From Eubacteriales bacterium (GTDB taxonomy: Bacteria > Bacillota_A > Clostridia > Christensenellales > Aristaeellaceae), in assembly GCA_029974855.1 (NCBI GenBank), contig JARKQO010000366.1, positions 1 to 5,643 on the forward strand: a stretch of DNA of 5,643 nucleotides. Direction: 5' to 3'. Made by a program: the position numbers and the translations under genes. Below are positions 4,791 to 5,643 of the stretch, piece by piece (positions within the stretch are counted from its first letter, which is position 1; each line of letters opens with the position of its first letter). The notes under the pieces were generated by a model. It saw nothing but the letters and a program-made list of their open reading frames with translations, had not been told where the DNA came from and did not search any database.

Positions 4791-5643
4791 AAAGGACAAG
4801 AGGAACGACTCCGGGAGGGATGGCCGGGGCGGCGTGTTGTTTGCTGCTGGGGATGGCGCTGATGCTTCCGGGAGCGGCTTGGGCCCAAAGCGGCTCCGGC
4901 CAGGGCTCCTGGGGGCAGATCAACCAGCCCCTGAACCGCCCGGAGGGCTGGAAGCCCCTGGCGGTGGACACCGCTTTTACCTTGGGGGAAAAGACGGAGA
5001 TGGAGCCGCAGGCCGAGGGCGGGGCCCTGTATACCCAGCGCTACGGCTTCTACCCCAGCCTGGACGGCTCCACGGTCTGCGTGCCTTTGGCCATGGAGCT
5101 GGCCCGGCAGCTTCTGGGTCTGGAGGAGGCGGACTTGCGGGGCTTTGTCAGCTTCTCCACCACCCACTTTGCCTATGAGCGGCTCATCGGCAAGCAGCCC
5201 AACCCCACCGTCACCATTCCCTCCCAGGGGGTGATGATGGAGCGGGAGAGGCCCGTGGATGTATTGTTGGGCACCGAGCCCTCCCAGGAGGAGTTGGCTT
5301 TGGCCGCCCAGGCCGGGGTGGAGCTGGTGAAGGTCCCCGTCTGCTACGACGCCTTCGTGTTTCTGGTGAATGCCCACAACCCTGTCACAAACCTGACCCT
5401 GGACCAGATCCGGGATATCTACGTGGGCAAGGTGATGAACTGGAGCGCTGTGGGAGGCCAGGACCTGGCCATCCTTCCCTTCCAGCGGGAGCCCAACAGC
5501 GGCAGCCAGACCGCCATGGAGAACCTGGTGATGAAGGGCGTGCCCATGCCCGCCGCCATGCCCAACTTCGTTTCCGACGGCATGGGGGATTTGGTGGCCC
5601 AGATCGGGGATTACGACAATGGCCGGGCCAGCCTGGGCTATTC
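4787..5643 (+). CDS. PstS-like secreted substrate-binding protein, 5' part
   Basis: The frame starts at the ATG inside ATGA (4787) and stays open to the window end: 285 codons, C-terminus missing. A signal peptide MKRTRGTTPGG plus hydrophobic core ends at a likely signal peptidase I site AWA|QS after residue 33. There is no lipobox at that position, unlike most Gram-positive binding proteins. The mature part shows the PstS-like periplasmic-binding fold: YPSLDGSTVCVPLA (89-102), PVDVLLGTEPS (156-166), CYDAFVFLVNAHNPV (186-200), LTLDQIRDIYVGKVMNW (203-219) and PFQREPNSGSQTAME (231-245). In PstS the equivalent SGS/T segment binds phosphate oxygens, so an oxyanion ligand is plausible but unproven. 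No transporter genes are visible. AAAGGAG (4769-4775) is a ribosome site 11 bases upstream. Overlap with the LRR-SH3 gene suggests coupled synthesis and joint function outside the membrane. Confidence 0.85.
   Translation, partial: MKRTRGTTPGGMAGAACCLLLGMALMLPGAAWAQSGSGQGSWGQINQPLNRPEGWKPLAVDTAFTLGEKTEMEPQAEGGALYTQRYGFYPSLDGSTVCVPLAMELARQLLGLEEADLRGFVSFSTTHFAYERLIGKQPNPTVTIPSQGVMMERERPVDVLLGTEPSQEELALAAQAGVELVKVPVCYDAFVFLVNAHNPVTNLTLDQIRDIYVGKVMNWSAVGGQDLAILPFQREPNSGSQTAMENLVMKGVPMPAAMPNFVSDGMGDLVAQIGDYDNGRASLGY

Noticed and set aside
3393..4799. 468-codon open frame on the minus strand opposite the LRR-SH3 gene
   Set aside because: Same composition artefact; the + strand frame has a signal peptide, repeats and SH3 domains with a good ribosome site.
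4187..5377. Other minus-strand frames at the right end, including 4712-5377
   Set aside because: They oppose the LRR-SH3 gene and the PstS-like gene, lack domains and are compositionally biased.

Overview
The window looks like chromosomal DNA from a GC-rich, probably anaerobic and spore-forming member of the Clostridia, most likely an Oscillospiraceae-type gut bacterium. The evidence is a cysteine desulfidase-family gene, a minimal Spo0A-C-like protein, a short clostridial-type XRE regulator, a secreted BspA-like leucine-rich-repeat/SH3 protein, a PstS-like binding protein with a clostridial-type signal peptide, strong GGAGG-type ribosome sites and high-GC codon use. The placement is inferred from protein style, not from a marker gene. 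I see no rRNA, tRNA, CRISPR array, transposase or phage gene.

Layout. Bases 2-529 (+) are the 3' part of a UPF0597/CyuA-type L-cysteine desulfidase gene. It converges on a small XRE-type regulator (633-881, -) across two hairpins, one of which (577-612) is a good terminator for the regulator. The regulator is divergent from a small Spo0A C-terminal-like protein (1005-1271, +). The 123 bases between them hold a perfect TATAAT on the minus strand, flanked by two copies of TGACA-N9-TGTCA whose centres lie 52 bp apart. A strong intrinsic terminator (1284-1324) follows the small protein and sits 31 bases before purB (1356-2801, +), a complete adenylosuccinate lyase that strongly resembles the animal enzyme.

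The 258-base gap after purB is rich in structure: four G-tracts fit a G-quadruplex pattern, three perfect hairpins with 3-base loops follow in series, and an intrinsic terminator (2956-2981) comes last. Then a new two-gene operon starts: a secreted LRR + SH3 protein (3060-4790, +), overlapping by ATGA a PstS-like secreted substrate-binding protein (4787 to the window end, +) that continues past the edge.

How the parts may work together. The XRE regulator probably controls itself, and perhaps the Spo0A-C-like gene, through the paired operators. purB is housekeeping, and the terminator before it raises the possibility of read-through control. The last two genes both encode exported proteins that are translationally coupled, which suggests a joint role at the cell surface. 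The most unusual items are the paired operators, the terminator/leader of purB, the G-quadruplex plus triple-hairpin block, and the coupled LRR-SH3/binding-protein pair.
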